Below the pieces are notes generated by a model. The model searched no databases and was not told the origin of the DNA. It worked only from the letters and a program-made list of their open reading frames with translations. Below, piece after piece: positions 37,670-46,288 of a DNA stretch of 57,696 bases (position 1 is the stretch's first letter; each line of letters starts with the position of its first letter). This stretch comes from Terriglobia bacterium (lineage in GTDB: Bacteria > Acidobacteriota > Terriglobia > Versatilivoradales > Versatilivoraceae). A program made the translations under genes and the position numbers. The DNA lies in contig JAKUNG010000021.1 of assembly GCA_022452285.1 (NCBI GenBank), positions 3,193-60,888 on the forward strand, in the 5' to 3' direction.

Positions 37670-38677
37670 TTAACTGCCTTGGTTTAACATTTTTAGTTGG
37701 CGGTCAAAAGCTGAGCGATAACTATCTGAGTGAACCATAATAAATCCTTTTGAGGAGCTTAACACTTCTTCAGGCCCTAAAACCTTATTGATCATATATT
37801 CAAAAGACACTTCAACTCGTTGGTCACTAGCTACTTTAACAGGTAGCATAAGGCTGTAGTTTGTTGGTTGCGCTGTAAGTATCATTCCTATTAATGGATT
37901 CCAAGTTGCCACGTGTGAAAAATCATTGGAATCCACACTAATTATTCTGTGAAAACCTAAATGGAACAACTGAGGAGAATCTTGACCATAAAAATGTTGG
38001 CCATTCTGATCGTAATATAAATTATGTCGGTCGGCATTCGGATTAGTAAGTGATGCATCCATCCGAAAAAAATTGTTTACGATTTTAGTTACAAGAATGG
38101 ATTTTTTAGAATCCTTATTACGGTAAGTAGCCCAGATGATTGCAGTGTCAGGATAGGCATTGTATAACTCAACAAATATTACCTTTTCAATTAGAATTCC
38201 CCTAGGAGATTTCCCATAACCACTAATCTGAAGACGTTTTCCACTTCCATAGTTGGTTTGTATTTCTGAAAGACCAATGTTTTGATAGTCGATGAAAAAG
38301 TCTAAGATTTCACCTTCTTTAACAACAATATAATGGCTTGGCTTTGCTAAATTAGGATCTGGCGGGTTATGGGATAGAGAAAGAAGCTTTCCATGACGGC
38401 TTTTTAAAAAAACCCCAGAATATAATTCTCTGTCGAATCTAAGCTGCACAAGGGAGTTATGAAACCAAACTTCACCTTCGTTAACTACTGTGTGATAAAT
38501 GTTTTCTGAATCAGGACGAAGTAGATTCTGATTTGAAGGTTTGCAATCTGTAGATAAAAACCAGCACAAACTTATAAAAGAAAATTTTAGAAGAGTTTTA
38601 GGGATAATATTGAGTTTTCTTAAGAATAAATGTTTTGATATAATCACTTTGACAGGGGACTTATTATTCCCAAACAA
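37670..38677 (-). CDS. Exported protein of unknown function, beta-rich
   Basis: A 335-residue protein I do not recognise with certainty. The N-terminal 45 residues hold a hydrophobic stretch (LLKFSFISLCWFLS) ending near Cys45, possibly a lipoprotein signal. The rest looks beta-strand-rich, with NEGEVWFHNSLVQLRFDREL early and SYRSAFDRQLKML at the end. The pattern of a beta-sandwich followed by a short helix is reminiscent of the N-terminal domain of GH36-like glycosidases, but no catalytic barrel follows, so that is only a suggestion. The longest frame starts with TTG at 38677; a GTG nine codons later is as likely. Neither has a good ribosome binding site. Minus strand, 104 bp upstream of it lies the Nudix gene end. 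Confidence 0.6.
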   Translation of the reverse strand: MFGNNKSPVKVIISKHLFLRKLNIIPKTLLKFSFISLCWFLSTDCKPSNQNLLRPDSENIYHTVVNEGEVWFHNSLVQLRFDRELYSGVFLKSRHGKLLSLSHNPPDPNLAKPSHYIVVKEGEILDFFIDYQNIGLSEIQTNYGSGKRLQISGYGKSPRGILIEKVIFVELYNAYPDTAIIWATYRNKDSKKSILVTKIVNNFFRMDASLTNPNADRHNLYYDQNGQHFYGQDSPQLFHLGFHRIISVDSNDFSHVATWNPLIGMILTAQPTNYSLMLPVKVASDQRVEVSFEYMINKVLGPEEVLSSSKGFIMVHSDSYRSAFDRQLKMLNQGS

Positions 38678-38781
38678 AAGACTAAAAAACGTTGGTTTTT
38701 TGAATATCTCTCAAGAATTTCTGATTAAATCCGGTTTTGAAGCTACGCTTTACAGAAATTAAAATACCATTATATTCCTGT

Positions 38782-39384
38782 TTAGTTATTGATGAGATGA
38801 TCAAAGCAAAGTTGAGACCAACTTTCTAAATCGTTGCGGCAAGCCGCAATCTGATTAGCAGTCAAAAATTGAAGATTAGTAATACAGTTTTCTCGTTTTG
38901 TTACATTCAAATTATCCAGCAAACATAAGTGTACAATCCCAAGATGCATCTTTCCAACTGAAGTAGAATCATCATTAATTAAAGCTACAGCTTTAGTTTT
39001 AAAAACGCCATCCATCTTAATTTCCTCAGACAATTCGCGTTGGAGTGCAGCGTCATAAATGGCTGGCCCCACTTCAAAAAGATTTCCATCTACAGGATTA
39101 ATGTGACCACCTATACCAATCGAACCTCTATTCACTAGACGCTTTTCTCCTGAGGTTTGGCCCCGAATATAGTGTAACCAAGCATTCCCTCTTTTAATTA
39201 ACACATATGGAATGAGCTGTTTGAAATCAGGGTCATTCTCTACTTGAGCTCTAGAACGAAAAACAGAATTGCTGGGGTCAAGTAACTGTCTAAGATAGTC
39301 TTCTATATTAAAATGTAGTCCCTGACCAATACCTAAATTTTCTAATAGGTATCTTGGTACTCCTAAGACCATTTCCTCAGACAT
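38782..39384 (-). CDS. Nudix (MutT-like) phosphohydrolase
   Basis: A 200-residue protein with a Nudix box: GGHINP early, then a conserved Glu-rich helix AALQRELSEEIKMDG (the RExxEE core). The gap between the Gly and the helix is longer than in the classic 23-residue box, as in the COG4112-type 'predicted phosphoesterase' group, which also shares the N-terminal region with KRGNAWLHYIRG. It should hydrolyse a nucleoside diphosphate linked to some group X; the substrate is unknown. A GGGAGG site precedes the ATG. It is divergent from selC, 177 bp away. Confidence 0.82.
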   Translation of the reverse strand: MSEEMVLGVPRYLLENLGIGQGLHFNIEDYLRQLLDPSNSVFRSRAQVENDPDFKQLIPYVLIKRGNAWLHYIRGQTSGEKRLVNRGSIGIGGHINPVDGNLFEVGPAIYDAALQRELSEEIKMDGVFKTKAVALINDDSTSVGKMHLGIVHLCLLDNLNVTKRENCITNLQFLTANQIAACRNDLESWSQLCFDHLINN

Positions 39385-39561
39385 TTTTACAATCCTCCCT
39401 AGATTTTAAATTAGAGAGTAGGCTGGATTTTTCGTAAAATCAACCTTGAAATCGCTAGCTAATAAAAAGTTTTATTTAAGATTTATAGGATTTTTGTCTG
39501 ATGACAGATTTTTTTTCGGTTTGAATCTATTTGATCATGTATCTGTGCTATATTCATTTGA

Positions 39562-39658
39562 GGAGGCGAAAAGGGTCTGGTGATTCTCCTGGTCTTCAAA
39601 ACCTGTGCATCGCGATTTTGTCGGGATGGGTGGGTTCGATTCCCACACGCCTCCGCCA
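39562..39658 (+). tRNA. selC: tRNA-Sec (anticodon TCA)
   Basis: A 97-base gene with every hallmark of bacterial selenocysteine tRNA. The acceptor strand GGAGGCG (39562-39568) pairs with CGCCTCC, followed by GCCA with an encoded CCA at 39656-39658. The D loop contains GGTGA. The anticodon loop CTTCAAA has the anticodon TCA at 39596-39598, reading UGA. A long variable arm pairs CATC-CGA with TCG-GATG around a TTTTG loop. The T arm is GTGGG-TTCGATT-CCCAC. One extra base beside the seven clear acceptor pairs fits the 8+5 acceptor/T-stem layout, with an A-A mismatch at the eighth pair, and the anticodon stem has one T-T mismatch. No selA, selB or selD is in the window. Confidence 0.95.
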
Positions 39659-39677
39659 TGCTGTATAGCCTTCAATT

Positions 39678-41348
39678 ATGCAAGCACTCGAAACTCTTTT
39701 GAAAGAGGAAAAGTCAACTCCCTGGTCACAAATAAAGTCGGGGGAATTAGCGGATCTTCTATTTCAGGTTGCAGAAAATTTTTATATTGAAGGAGATTTT
39801 CTTGTATCCGATACTGCAGCCCATATGGGTGTTACACCAACCTCAGTTTGGTTTGAAGTAATCTTTCCGTCGGTGTGGGGCCTGCTTTCTACAGCTACTT
39901 TTCTAAATTCTCCGGATAGAAGACAAATTCCTTTAGGACAACTCCCTATAGTAATTCCAAAAGCAAATAAATTACTAGGCAAACATCAGGCTGTTAGTAT
40001 GATGCCCTCCAATAATTTTGATAGGTTATTTTTCCCTGGTTTTTCAGGATATTTATTTCTAGGTGACAGCCAAGACAAGATCACAATAAATTCCTTTGGT
40101 GGACTAGCTCTTTGTCTTTTACCTTTTAATTCATTGAGTATAGGGGTTCTAGATATTCTCCATTTATTATGTCATGGGCCCTATAGAGTAGTTGCTAAGT
40201 TTTCTGAAAAAAATGAATTTTTACGTCCTCATCTAGAAAATATTTTTTCCCCTTTGATATTGATGAAGGCTCTAAAAATTGTAGAGGGGGGAGTCGAAGT
40301 TGGTTCTAGACTCATTGCCCAACCTAGATTTGATCGAATCCATTTAACCGGAAGTAGACAAACTTCAGATGCCATAAAAAAGAATATCGGTTCAAAATTG
40401 TTTACTAGTGAGCTGGGAGGGGTCACGCCTGTCATTATTTTCCCCGAGGTTATTAAAGATCAAAAACTCCTTTGTTATGCTGCTCGGCAATTAACATACG
40501 GAGCATTAGCTAATAATGGTCAACACTGTGTTAGTTATCAGGTGATTATAGTTCCAGAATCAGGTCAGGCCGCTTTAAGTAAAGTTCTAATTTCCGAAAT
40601 GGGATTAAAATGTTCGGCAGCTGATCAGCACTCTCCTAAAAGACTATTGATTGATGAAATGGCAACAATGAAGGCAAAACGAATAGTGGACAATGCTATT
40701 CAATGTGGAGCCACAGCTTGCCCTAGTCCATGTGAACCAAATGGACGACAGTTTCCTGTTACTCTTATTACTGGAATCACCACTGAAATGAAAATTTTCC
40801 AAGAAGAAATTTTTGGACCGATTGTTGGAATTATGAGTTTGCCAGACCATGATTTTGCCAATGAAGCAGTTAAAATAATGAATCATCCAAGGCTTTTAGG
40901 GGATCTAGGAGCATCTCTATATACAGCTAATCCAGACTCCGAAAAGATTCATCAGACAGTTTGTCATCTAAAACATGGGATTATTGGGATTAACTGTTAT
41001 CCTGGTTTGGCCTTTGCTACTTCATTACCATGGGGTGCCGGTGTCGAAGGTTCTAGCGGTAAGGGTTGGGTGCACAACTATCAGTTTTTGACTGAATCAT
41101 ATTTTCACAAAGTTGTGATTAAAACTTCATTAAAACCCAATGGTTTCGGGTTCATAAAGTGGGAAGATCCTTGGTTACACAATGTGTCAAATCAGGCTAC
41201 ATTACGACTTGCTAAATCCATTGTGAATGCAACAATAGCTTTCTTTAAGAAACAATCAATAAGATTTATGGCTGCCCTAATAATAATGTTACCCTCTTTA
41301 GTTTTGCGTGAAATCATTGCCTATAAGAAAGACTGCATCAAAGAGTAG
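39678..41348 (+). CDS. Aldehyde dehydrogenase family protein with hydrophobic C-terminal tail
   Basis: A 556-residue NAD(P)-dependent aldehyde dehydrogenase superfamily member. The central fold is visible in HLTGSRQTSDAIKKNIG (cofactor loop), the general-base Glu in SELGGVTPVII, the nucleophile in NNGQHCVSYQV, and EEIFGPIVGIM. The N-terminal 150 residues are divergent. Near the C terminus a hydrophobic stretch (FMAALIIMLPSLVLREII) may anchor it in the membrane, as in fatty aldehyde dehydrogenases. It starts 20 bp after the selC CCA end. It converges on the lipid gene cluster, with stops only 25 bp apart. Because that cluster encodes two acyl reductases, a long-chain aldehyde is a reasonable substrate guess, no more. 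Confidence 0.78.
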   Translation: MQALETLLKEEKSTPWSQIKSGELADLLFQVAENFYIEGDFLVSDTAAHMGVTPTSVWFEVIFPSVWGLLSTATFLNSPDRRQIPLGQLPIVIPKANKLLGKHQAVSMMPSNNFDRLFFPGFSGYLFLGDSQDKITINSFGGLALCLLPFNSLSIGVLDILHLLCHGPYRVVAKFSEKNEFLRPHLENIFSPLILMKALKIVEGGVEVGSRLIAQPRFDRIHLTGSRQTSDAIKKNIGSKLFTSELGGVTPVIIFPEVIKDQKLLCYAARQLTYGALANNGQHCVSYQVIIVPESGQAALSKVLISEMGLKCSAADQHSPKRLLIDEMATMKAKRIVDNAIQCGATACPSPCEPNGRQFPVTLITGITTEMKIFQEEIFGPIVGIMSLPDHDFANEAVKIMNHPRLLGDLGASLYTANPDSEKIHQTVCHLKHGIIGINCYPGLAFATSLPWGAGVEGSSGKGWVHNYQFLTESYFHKVVIKTSLKPNGFGFIKWEDPWLHNVSNQATLRLAKSIVNATIAFFKKQSIRFMAALIIMLPSLVLREIIAYKKDCIKE

Positions 41349-41373
41349 ATGTAAATAAAAAACCATCAGTCTC

Positions 41374-42111
41374 CTAAGAAGAATGTTGTATGTTTTCCTC
41401 AATAGGTTCAGACACTATACTATGTACCAATTTTGTCAAGGCTGGTACATCTTGGCTTTGTAAACCTTTGGTTTCAATAGTGTCGTGAATGTGGACCATG
41501 ATTTTAGAAGGTTTAAGCATCCAACTCCCCTTTCGACAGAACTGAAAGGAACCACAAATGCTCATTGGAACAATAGGAGCTTTTAGTTTTTGAGCAATGG
41601 CAAAGGCTCCTTTGTGAAACTTTCCTAAATGGCCGTTTAGGGTACGTGACCCCTCTGCAAAAATAATAATACTAGTGTTGTCCTTAAGATTAGAATCAAC
41701 TTGTGTAAGGAGTTTTTTGAATTGAGATGCTCCACCACCCTTAGTAACAGGTATGTTTCCAAAACGCTTCATCATCCAACCGTAGGCGGGAATCTTAAAA
41801 TGAGATGCTAACTCTAAACCTCTTACAAATTGAGGAATGGCACAATAAACTACAAACGCATCAAAAATGTTGACGTGATTACAAATGAATATGCTAGTCC
41901 GAGAATTATCAAATCCAGGGGATAATTTTTTCTCAAACCTTACTCCTGCCAGTCGTAAAATATTTCGACAGAAGAGCCGTTGAGGCCAATCATTGATTTT
42001 TGGGTCTACAAAGAAACCTAAAATGACTAAGAAGGTACACACAGTAAAAAAGTGTAGCCCACTTATCACCCATATTATTAAACAACGTATAATGAGATAA
42101 AGACCCTTCAT
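41374..42111 (-). CDS. 1-acylglycerol-3-phosphate acyltransferase-like (PlsC family)
   Basis: A 245-residue membrane-associated acyltransferase with two N-terminal hydrophobic stretches (about 5-35). The catalytic HxxxxD motif is in NHVNIFDAF (His79, Asp84) and the phosphate-binding motif is FAEGSRTLNG near 152-161. RFGNIPVTKGG and PIVPMSICGS are the other family blocks. It transfers an acyl group to a glycerophosphate-type or other alcohol acceptor. It is the last gene of the minus-strand lipid cluster, 112 bp after the lipid-kinase gene. Whether it is the housekeeping PlsC or a dedicated enzyme of this cluster is not decided; the context favours the second. Confidence 0.85.
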   Translation of the reverse strand: MKGLYLIIRCLIIWVISGLHFFTVCTFLVILGFFVDPKINDWPQRLFCRNILRLAGVRFEKKLSPGFDNSRTSIFICNHVNIFDAFVVYCAIPQFVRGLELASHFKIPAYGWMMKRFGNIPVTKGGGASQFKKLLTQVDSNLKDNTSIIIFAEGSRTLNGHLGKFHKGAFAIAQKLKAPIVPMSICGSFQFCRKGSWMLKPSKIMVHIHDTIETKGLQSQDVPALTKLVHSIVSEPIEENIQHSS

Positions 42112-42223
42112 TCACTTCTCTTGTAGAGCTCTAATGTAATCGACAAGGTTAATTAGTTTGCTAAAATTCCTCATTAGAAATCAAATTAATTTACAATTTG
42201 GTCTAAAACAATACTTTAGCTAT

Positions 42224-43177
42224 TTATACCATTACCTGAATAGCATTTGGCAGTACATCAAGAGTCTTGGGTAGGCAAAATAGAATTTCGCCATCTATCA
42301 TGACTGATATTGATTTTGATATTTTGAACTCAACATGACTCGCTGAGGTCCGCCATACTAAAGGATGATCCATGTGTTTTCCTGTAAAGATCTTTGGAAA
42401 AGTTTTTAAGAAATTCCAACGGCTGATGGTACCAACCCCAGTAATTTCTATCAGTCCATCAGAGATTTTTGCTTGGGGTGCAATCATAAGTTTGCCTCCA
42501 GTAAAGCGACTGTTTGAAAAGGTAAGGTAAATACATGGTTGGTACTCTATTGTTTGGTTCTGGTTTAAACGAAATGGAAAAGTAGGATAATTCAGGTGTA
42601 GCCATGAGAGCAAAATGGCTAAAATATAGCCAGCCTCTCTCCACTTCTTAAATTTTTGGTTGGTCAGTGCGCCTGCCTCTGCAGTGAAACCAAGACTGCA
42701 CAAGTTAATATAATGTAGGAGACCATTTTGATGGGTAAAACGTATAACATCACAAGACCGGGAGCGGTTCTTTACTAGGGCTTCAACGGACGCTTTTAAA
42801 CCTTGCGAGCTAAAGTCCCTTAAAAAAGAATTGCCTGTTCCAAGAGGTAAAAACCCCAAATAAATAGGGTCAGTTTCCTTTTCACGGGGGAAGAGTCCAT
42901 TTACTATTTCATAGCTTGTTCCATCGCCTCCTACTGCTATAAATCTCCGAAATCCTTGGTTATAGGCTTCTCGACTTAGTTCACGAGCATGTCCCTCTCC
43001 CTTTGTTCTAGTTGACTCAATGGGCACACCTTGGTCCCTAAGATTTTGTAGTACTTGTGCGGCTTTTTTATCACAACGACCTCCTCCAGCAGCTGGGTTA
43101 ATGATTGCTAAATAAGGTTTCATTATTTTTGAATAGTCGGCAAAAATTGGAATTGAAACTCTAAGCTTTTCTATCAA
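42224..43177 (-). CDS. Diacylglycerol kinase / sphingosine kinase family protein
   Basis: A 317-residue lipid kinase of the YegS/DagK group. The nucleotide-binding motifs are IINPAAGGGR (26-35), GGDGTSYEIVNGL and PLGTGNSFLRDF. The C-terminal beta domain includes LTFSNSRFTGGKLMIAPQA and DGLIEITGVG. It would phosphorylate a lipid alcohol such as diacylglycerol. The longest frame begins with TTG at 43177, overlapping the upstream stop as TTGA, which suggests coupling. The ATG at residue 20 gives the family's usual start (MKPYLAIINPAAGG) and is equally likely. It sits between an acyl-AMP ligase and PlsC, which fits glycerolipid assembly. Confidence 0.85.
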   Translation of the reverse strand: MIEKLRVSIPIFADYSKIMKPYLAIINPAAGGGRCDKKAAQVLQNLRDQGVPIESTRTKGEGHARELSREAYNQGFRRFIAVGGDGTSYEIVNGLFPREKETDPIYLGFLPLGTGNSFLRDFSSQGLKASVEALVKNRSRSCDVIRFTHQNGLLHYINLCSLGFTAEAGALTNQKFKKWREAGYILAILLSWLHLNYPTFPFRLNQNQTIEYQPCIYLTFSNSRFTGGKLMIAPQAKISDGLIEITGVGTISRWNFLKTFPKIFTGKHMDHPLVWRTSASHVEFKISKSISVMIDGEILFCLPKTLDVLPNAIQVMV

Positions 43178-44904
43178 AGGTTGGTTAACAATTCCGGATC
43201 ACAATCTTTTGCAATGGATTCTGCCAATAAATCACGTTTAATTTTTAAAGAGGCTGTACGAGGGAAATCTTGTTGCCATATAAGGTAACTACTGACTCGT
43301 CTGAAATCAGATAAACGAAAATTCCGATTACGGATTTCTTTTAGCAAGAGGGGAGTAAAAGAAACATTAGATTCTAGACGTAGAACTATCATTAGATTCT
43401 CCTGCTTAAGTGAGTGACGTTTCCACACATAATTAACTGAAAAAATACAAAACTCTTTGACGTCTATATCATTGAAATTAGCTTCGATATCTTCTGGATA
43501 AATATTTTTCCCTCCAGAAGTAACGATCATATTCTTAAGCCGCCCAACTAGATGTAAATGCCCAGAGGAGTCAATCCATCCAAGGTCTCCCGTTAATAGA
43601 GTTCCATTTTTTATAGTTTGTGCTGTTAACTGTGGTTCGTTTAAATAACCTTTCATGATAGTTTGACTTTTGACAGCAATCTGTCCGATTCCAGTTTGAT
43701 CAGGTTCTAGTATATCAATTGTAACTCCTGGAAGAGGTTTTCCTACAGTATCAGAGCGAAAAGGTTTTAAATCATTAACTGTGACAGCTGTGCCAGATTC
43801 AGTCAAACCATAACCATTAACAACTGGAATTCCTAAATTATAAAAAAATTGCAGTGTTGCAGGGTTAGCAAAAGCTCCACCTGTAATAAATGCTCGGAGA
43901 TGCCCACCGAATGCTTCATGAATCTTTGGCAATAATTTTCTACTAAGAGCAGGTCTGGGTTTATTGGATGTAAGAAGACGATTGACATCAATGAGTCGTT
44001 TCAGAATCCAGTGTTGAAATGTTGATAGCTTAGAAAATTTGATTTTTAGATTTGTTTCTAGAGCATTCAATATCATTGGAACAACACTCACATAAGCAAT
44101 TTTATATTGAGGAAAAGCTGTTCTTAAATATTCTGGTCGAAGGGTTCGGAGGTGAACCACGGTTGCTCCACAGATGAAAGGACCAATAAACCCAACCATA
44201 AAATCAATAGCATGGTTAGTCGGGAGAATACTGAGATAACGCATTCCAGGCCAAAAAGGATACCAGCTCATGAGGGACTGACATTGTTTAAGGTAATTAT
44301 CATGTGTCAGGAGGCATCCTTTTGGATTTCCTCCTGTTCCAGATGAATATACAATGCAGGCAATATCTTCACGATTACGAGGTTGAAATTGAGGGGGCTG
44401 GGTTAGTTTATCTTTCAGATATCGTTTCCAGTGGTGTGCTCCTTTAAGATCTTCACCGTCTGGAGCTTCTGTAACAACAACAGTCATTCTTGTGAGTTCT
44501 TCATGTTCAATAGAACGATTCAAGCCCATCCATAGAGGATATTCGGTGATAAGAACTTTTGATTTAGCGTGTTTGAGTAGGGAATAGTGTTCAGAAGGTG
44601 TGAGTTTGAAATCGAGTGGTACAAGGATTCCCCCGCAGTAGAAAATCGCATAGGCACTAACTAGCCATTTAGACTGATTGGACATTAAAATTGCACCACG
44701 TTGCCCTGGTTTAAATCCAGAGGATTGCAGTGAATCAGCTAGCTTAAGTGCCATACTATTAAATTCAGAATATGTTAAACGGTGATTTTCTCGATCACGG
44801 TCAGCTTCAATCAAAGCTAAATGGTTAGCCCATTTGCTGTTAGCAGTACGAAGGGCTGCACCTAGAGAAGGGTAGGAAGACAGATCAGGAGTAAGAAGCT
44901 TCAT
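43174..44904 (-). CDS. Acyl-AMP ligase / acyl-CoA synthetase family protein (first of two)
   Basis: A 576-residue ANL-superfamily enzyme. The phosphate loop is IVYSSGTGGNPKGCLLTH, the A5 motif is NGYGLTESGT, and the A7-A8 region is GDLGWIDSSGHLHLVGRLKNM followed by SGGKNIYPEDIE. The catalytic Lys expected near the C terminus is probably in SLKIKRD (A10, usually PxxxxGKxxR), here without the Gly, so it may be divergent. It activates a carboxylic acid as an adenylate and passes it to CoA or a carrier protein. Its ATG overlaps the stop of the ACP gene by four bases (ATGA), strongly suggesting that this ligase loads that carrier. Confidence 0.85.
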   Translation of the reverse strand: MKLLTPDLSSYPSLGAALRTANSKWANHLALIEADRDRENHRLTYSEFNSMALKLADSLQSSGFKPGQRGAILMSNQSKWLVSAYAIFYCGGILVPLDFKLTPSEHYSLLKHAKSKVLITEYPLWMGLNRSIEHEELTRMTVVVTEAPDGEDLKGAHHWKRYLKDKLTQPPQFQPRNREDIACIVYSSGTGGNPKGCLLTHDNYLKQCQSLMSWYPFWPGMRYLSILPTNHAIDFMVGFIGPFICGATVVHLRTLRPEYLRTAFPQYKIAYVSVVPMILNALETNLKIKFSKLSTFQHWILKRLIDVNRLLTSNKPRPALSRKLLPKIHEAFGGHLRAFITGGAFANPATLQFFYNLGIPVVNGYGLTESGTAVTVNDLKPFRSDTVGKPLPGVTIDILEPDQTGIGQIAVKSQTIMKGYLNEPQLTAQTIKNGTLLTGDLGWIDSSGHLHLVGRLKNMIVTSGGKNIYPEDIEANFNDIDVKEFCIFSVNYVWKRHSLKQENLMIVLRLESNVSFTPLLLKEIRNRNFRLSDFRRVSSYLIWQQDFPRTASLKIKRDLLAESIAKDCDPELLTNL

Positions 44905-45146
44905 GAAAGTCGTGAATGAATGCGCTCAGCGAGCGTGCCAAAGTCTTTAATTCCTTGAAGTTCATAATCTGGCAGTTCAATCTGGAAATGGGTTTCCAGT
45001 TGAGTTAGTAATTCAAGAACCTGCAAACTATTAATATCAAGCTTTTCAAAAAAGTCATCTTCAGGATTAAGTTGATCAACTGAAATATGAAATTTCTTGG
45101 ATGTTAGTTCAAGTAACTGTTTCAGTGTTTCTTCAATAGTTGACAT
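44901..45146 (-). CDS. Acyl carrier protein (discrete)
   Basis: An 81-residue carrier protein of typical size. The attachment site for 4'-phosphopantetheine is Ser40 in LDINSLQVLELL; the more common Asp before the Ser is Asn here. It is acidic and helical, as usual. It is not the housekeeping AcpP: it is not near fab genes, and the motif differs. It sits directly upstream of the acyl-AMP ligase, with a four-base overlap, and within a cluster that also has two acyl reductases, so it probably carries the acyl chain of this pathway. Confidence 0.88.
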   Translation of the reverse strand: MSTIEETLKQLLELTSKKFHISVDQLNPEDDFFEKLDINSLQVLELLTQLETHFQIELPDYELQGIKDFGTLAERIHSRLS

Positions 45147-45311
45147 AGAAACTACCCTTATAAAAATTAAAAATGCTCAAATCACGATTGGTAAAGTACA
45201 TTGAAATACTGAAATAAACTTAAAGATGTTACGATACCTACACTTAAGTCAACATATTTTTACCTAATCGAGAAAAAAATATGTTCTTGAACTAGAAGTT
45301 TTCTCAATTAA

Positions 45312-46115
45312 TTATGGTAGATAGGGCTGTTTTTCTTTACTTGTTACAAATTTATGCAAGGCATTCTTTACTTCAGGACGACTGATTAATGAACAAAAGA
45401 TTTTAATCTCCTCTTCAAGATCTTTCTGCGGAATTACTTTTGTAAATTGTTTAGCTCTACGAATAGTTTCTTGATCGAATTTGCTAGATTGTGATGCTAT
45501 TGCTCTAGCCACTCTTAGAGCCTGTTTTGGAGCTACCACTTGGCTTATTAAACCTACTGATAAAGCTTTATTAGCGTTAATGCTCCTTCCAGTTAGCAAG
45601 AGGTCACGGATAAGGGCATTTCCAACATCTCTTTTAAGTCTGGGAATTCCACCAAAGCCAGGGATCAGGCCAAGTCGGAGTTCAGGAAAACAGAATCGAG
45701 CACTGCTGCCAGCAACAATTATATCGCAAGTAAGTGCTAGTTCAAATCCTCCGCCAAAAACCACACCGTGGACCGCAGCTATTGTTACTAACGGTAGTCC
45801 ATCAATAATATTAAACACTTGGTGAATACGCTCTAAAAACTCTTGCACTTCATGATTACTGCCTGCCTTAGTGTGTGATTTAAGGCCAAAGTAAAGTTCT
45901 CTTAAATCTGCGCCTGCACTAAATCCGTTTTCTAAAGAGCTATGAATTATTAAAGCTCTACCTTGGGGAGCAAATATTTTGAGTTGTTTAATACACAATT
46001 CAAGTTCATTGAGTGTTAGCAGCCCAATTTCATTGCAAGGCTCTCTATGTAACCTTAACTCAAAAATTGCACCGTCAAAATTCAATGATAAGGTTTTTCC
46101 CTTGAATTTATTCAT
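45312..46115 (-). CDS. Enoyl-CoA hydratase/isomerase family protein
   Basis: A 267-residue crotonase-fold protein. The oxyanion-hole strands are GFSAGADLRELYFG and AAVHGVVFGGGFELALTCDI, and the second catalytic region is FPELRLGLIPGFGGIPRL. In hydratases two Glu are used: one is expected in the HGVVFGGGFE segment and one in FPELRLGLIPG; both segments carry a Glu. It may hydrate, isomerise or dehydrate an acyl thioester. It lies between the ACP gene (165 bp) and the second ligase gene (173 bp) on the same strand, so it is probably part of the lipid cluster though the gaps are wider here. Confidence 0.85.
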   Translation of the reverse strand: MNKFKGKTLSLNFDGAIFELRLHREPCNEIGLLTLNELELCIKQLKIFAPQGRALIIHSSLENGFSAGADLRELYFGLKSHTKAGSNHEVQEFLERIHQVFNIIDGLPLVTIAAVHGVVFGGGFELALTCDIIVAGSSARFCFPELRLGLIPGFGGIPRLKRDVGNALIRDLLLTGRSINANKALSVGLISQVVAPKQALRVARAIASQSSKFDQETIRRAKQFTKVIPQKDLEEEIKIFCSLISRPEVKNALHKFVTSKEKQPYLP

Positions 46116-46288
46116 TTCTGTTTAATAGTTATTTTAACTTGGTATTTTGAAAACTGTTAAAGTCATTTTATATATAAATAAGAAGATTTTTTATCATTAA
46201 TTTATTATGAATCTTCTTCCAGTGAACACTGATTTAGGGTTACTGGAAGATTTATTTTCTCAGGGTACAAAACCATTTTTGGCATCTT

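Noticed and set aside
39605..39790. Open frame running across the selC gene
   Set aside because: It overlaps the tRNA and the aldehyde dehydrogenase start in another frame; a shadow, not a gene.
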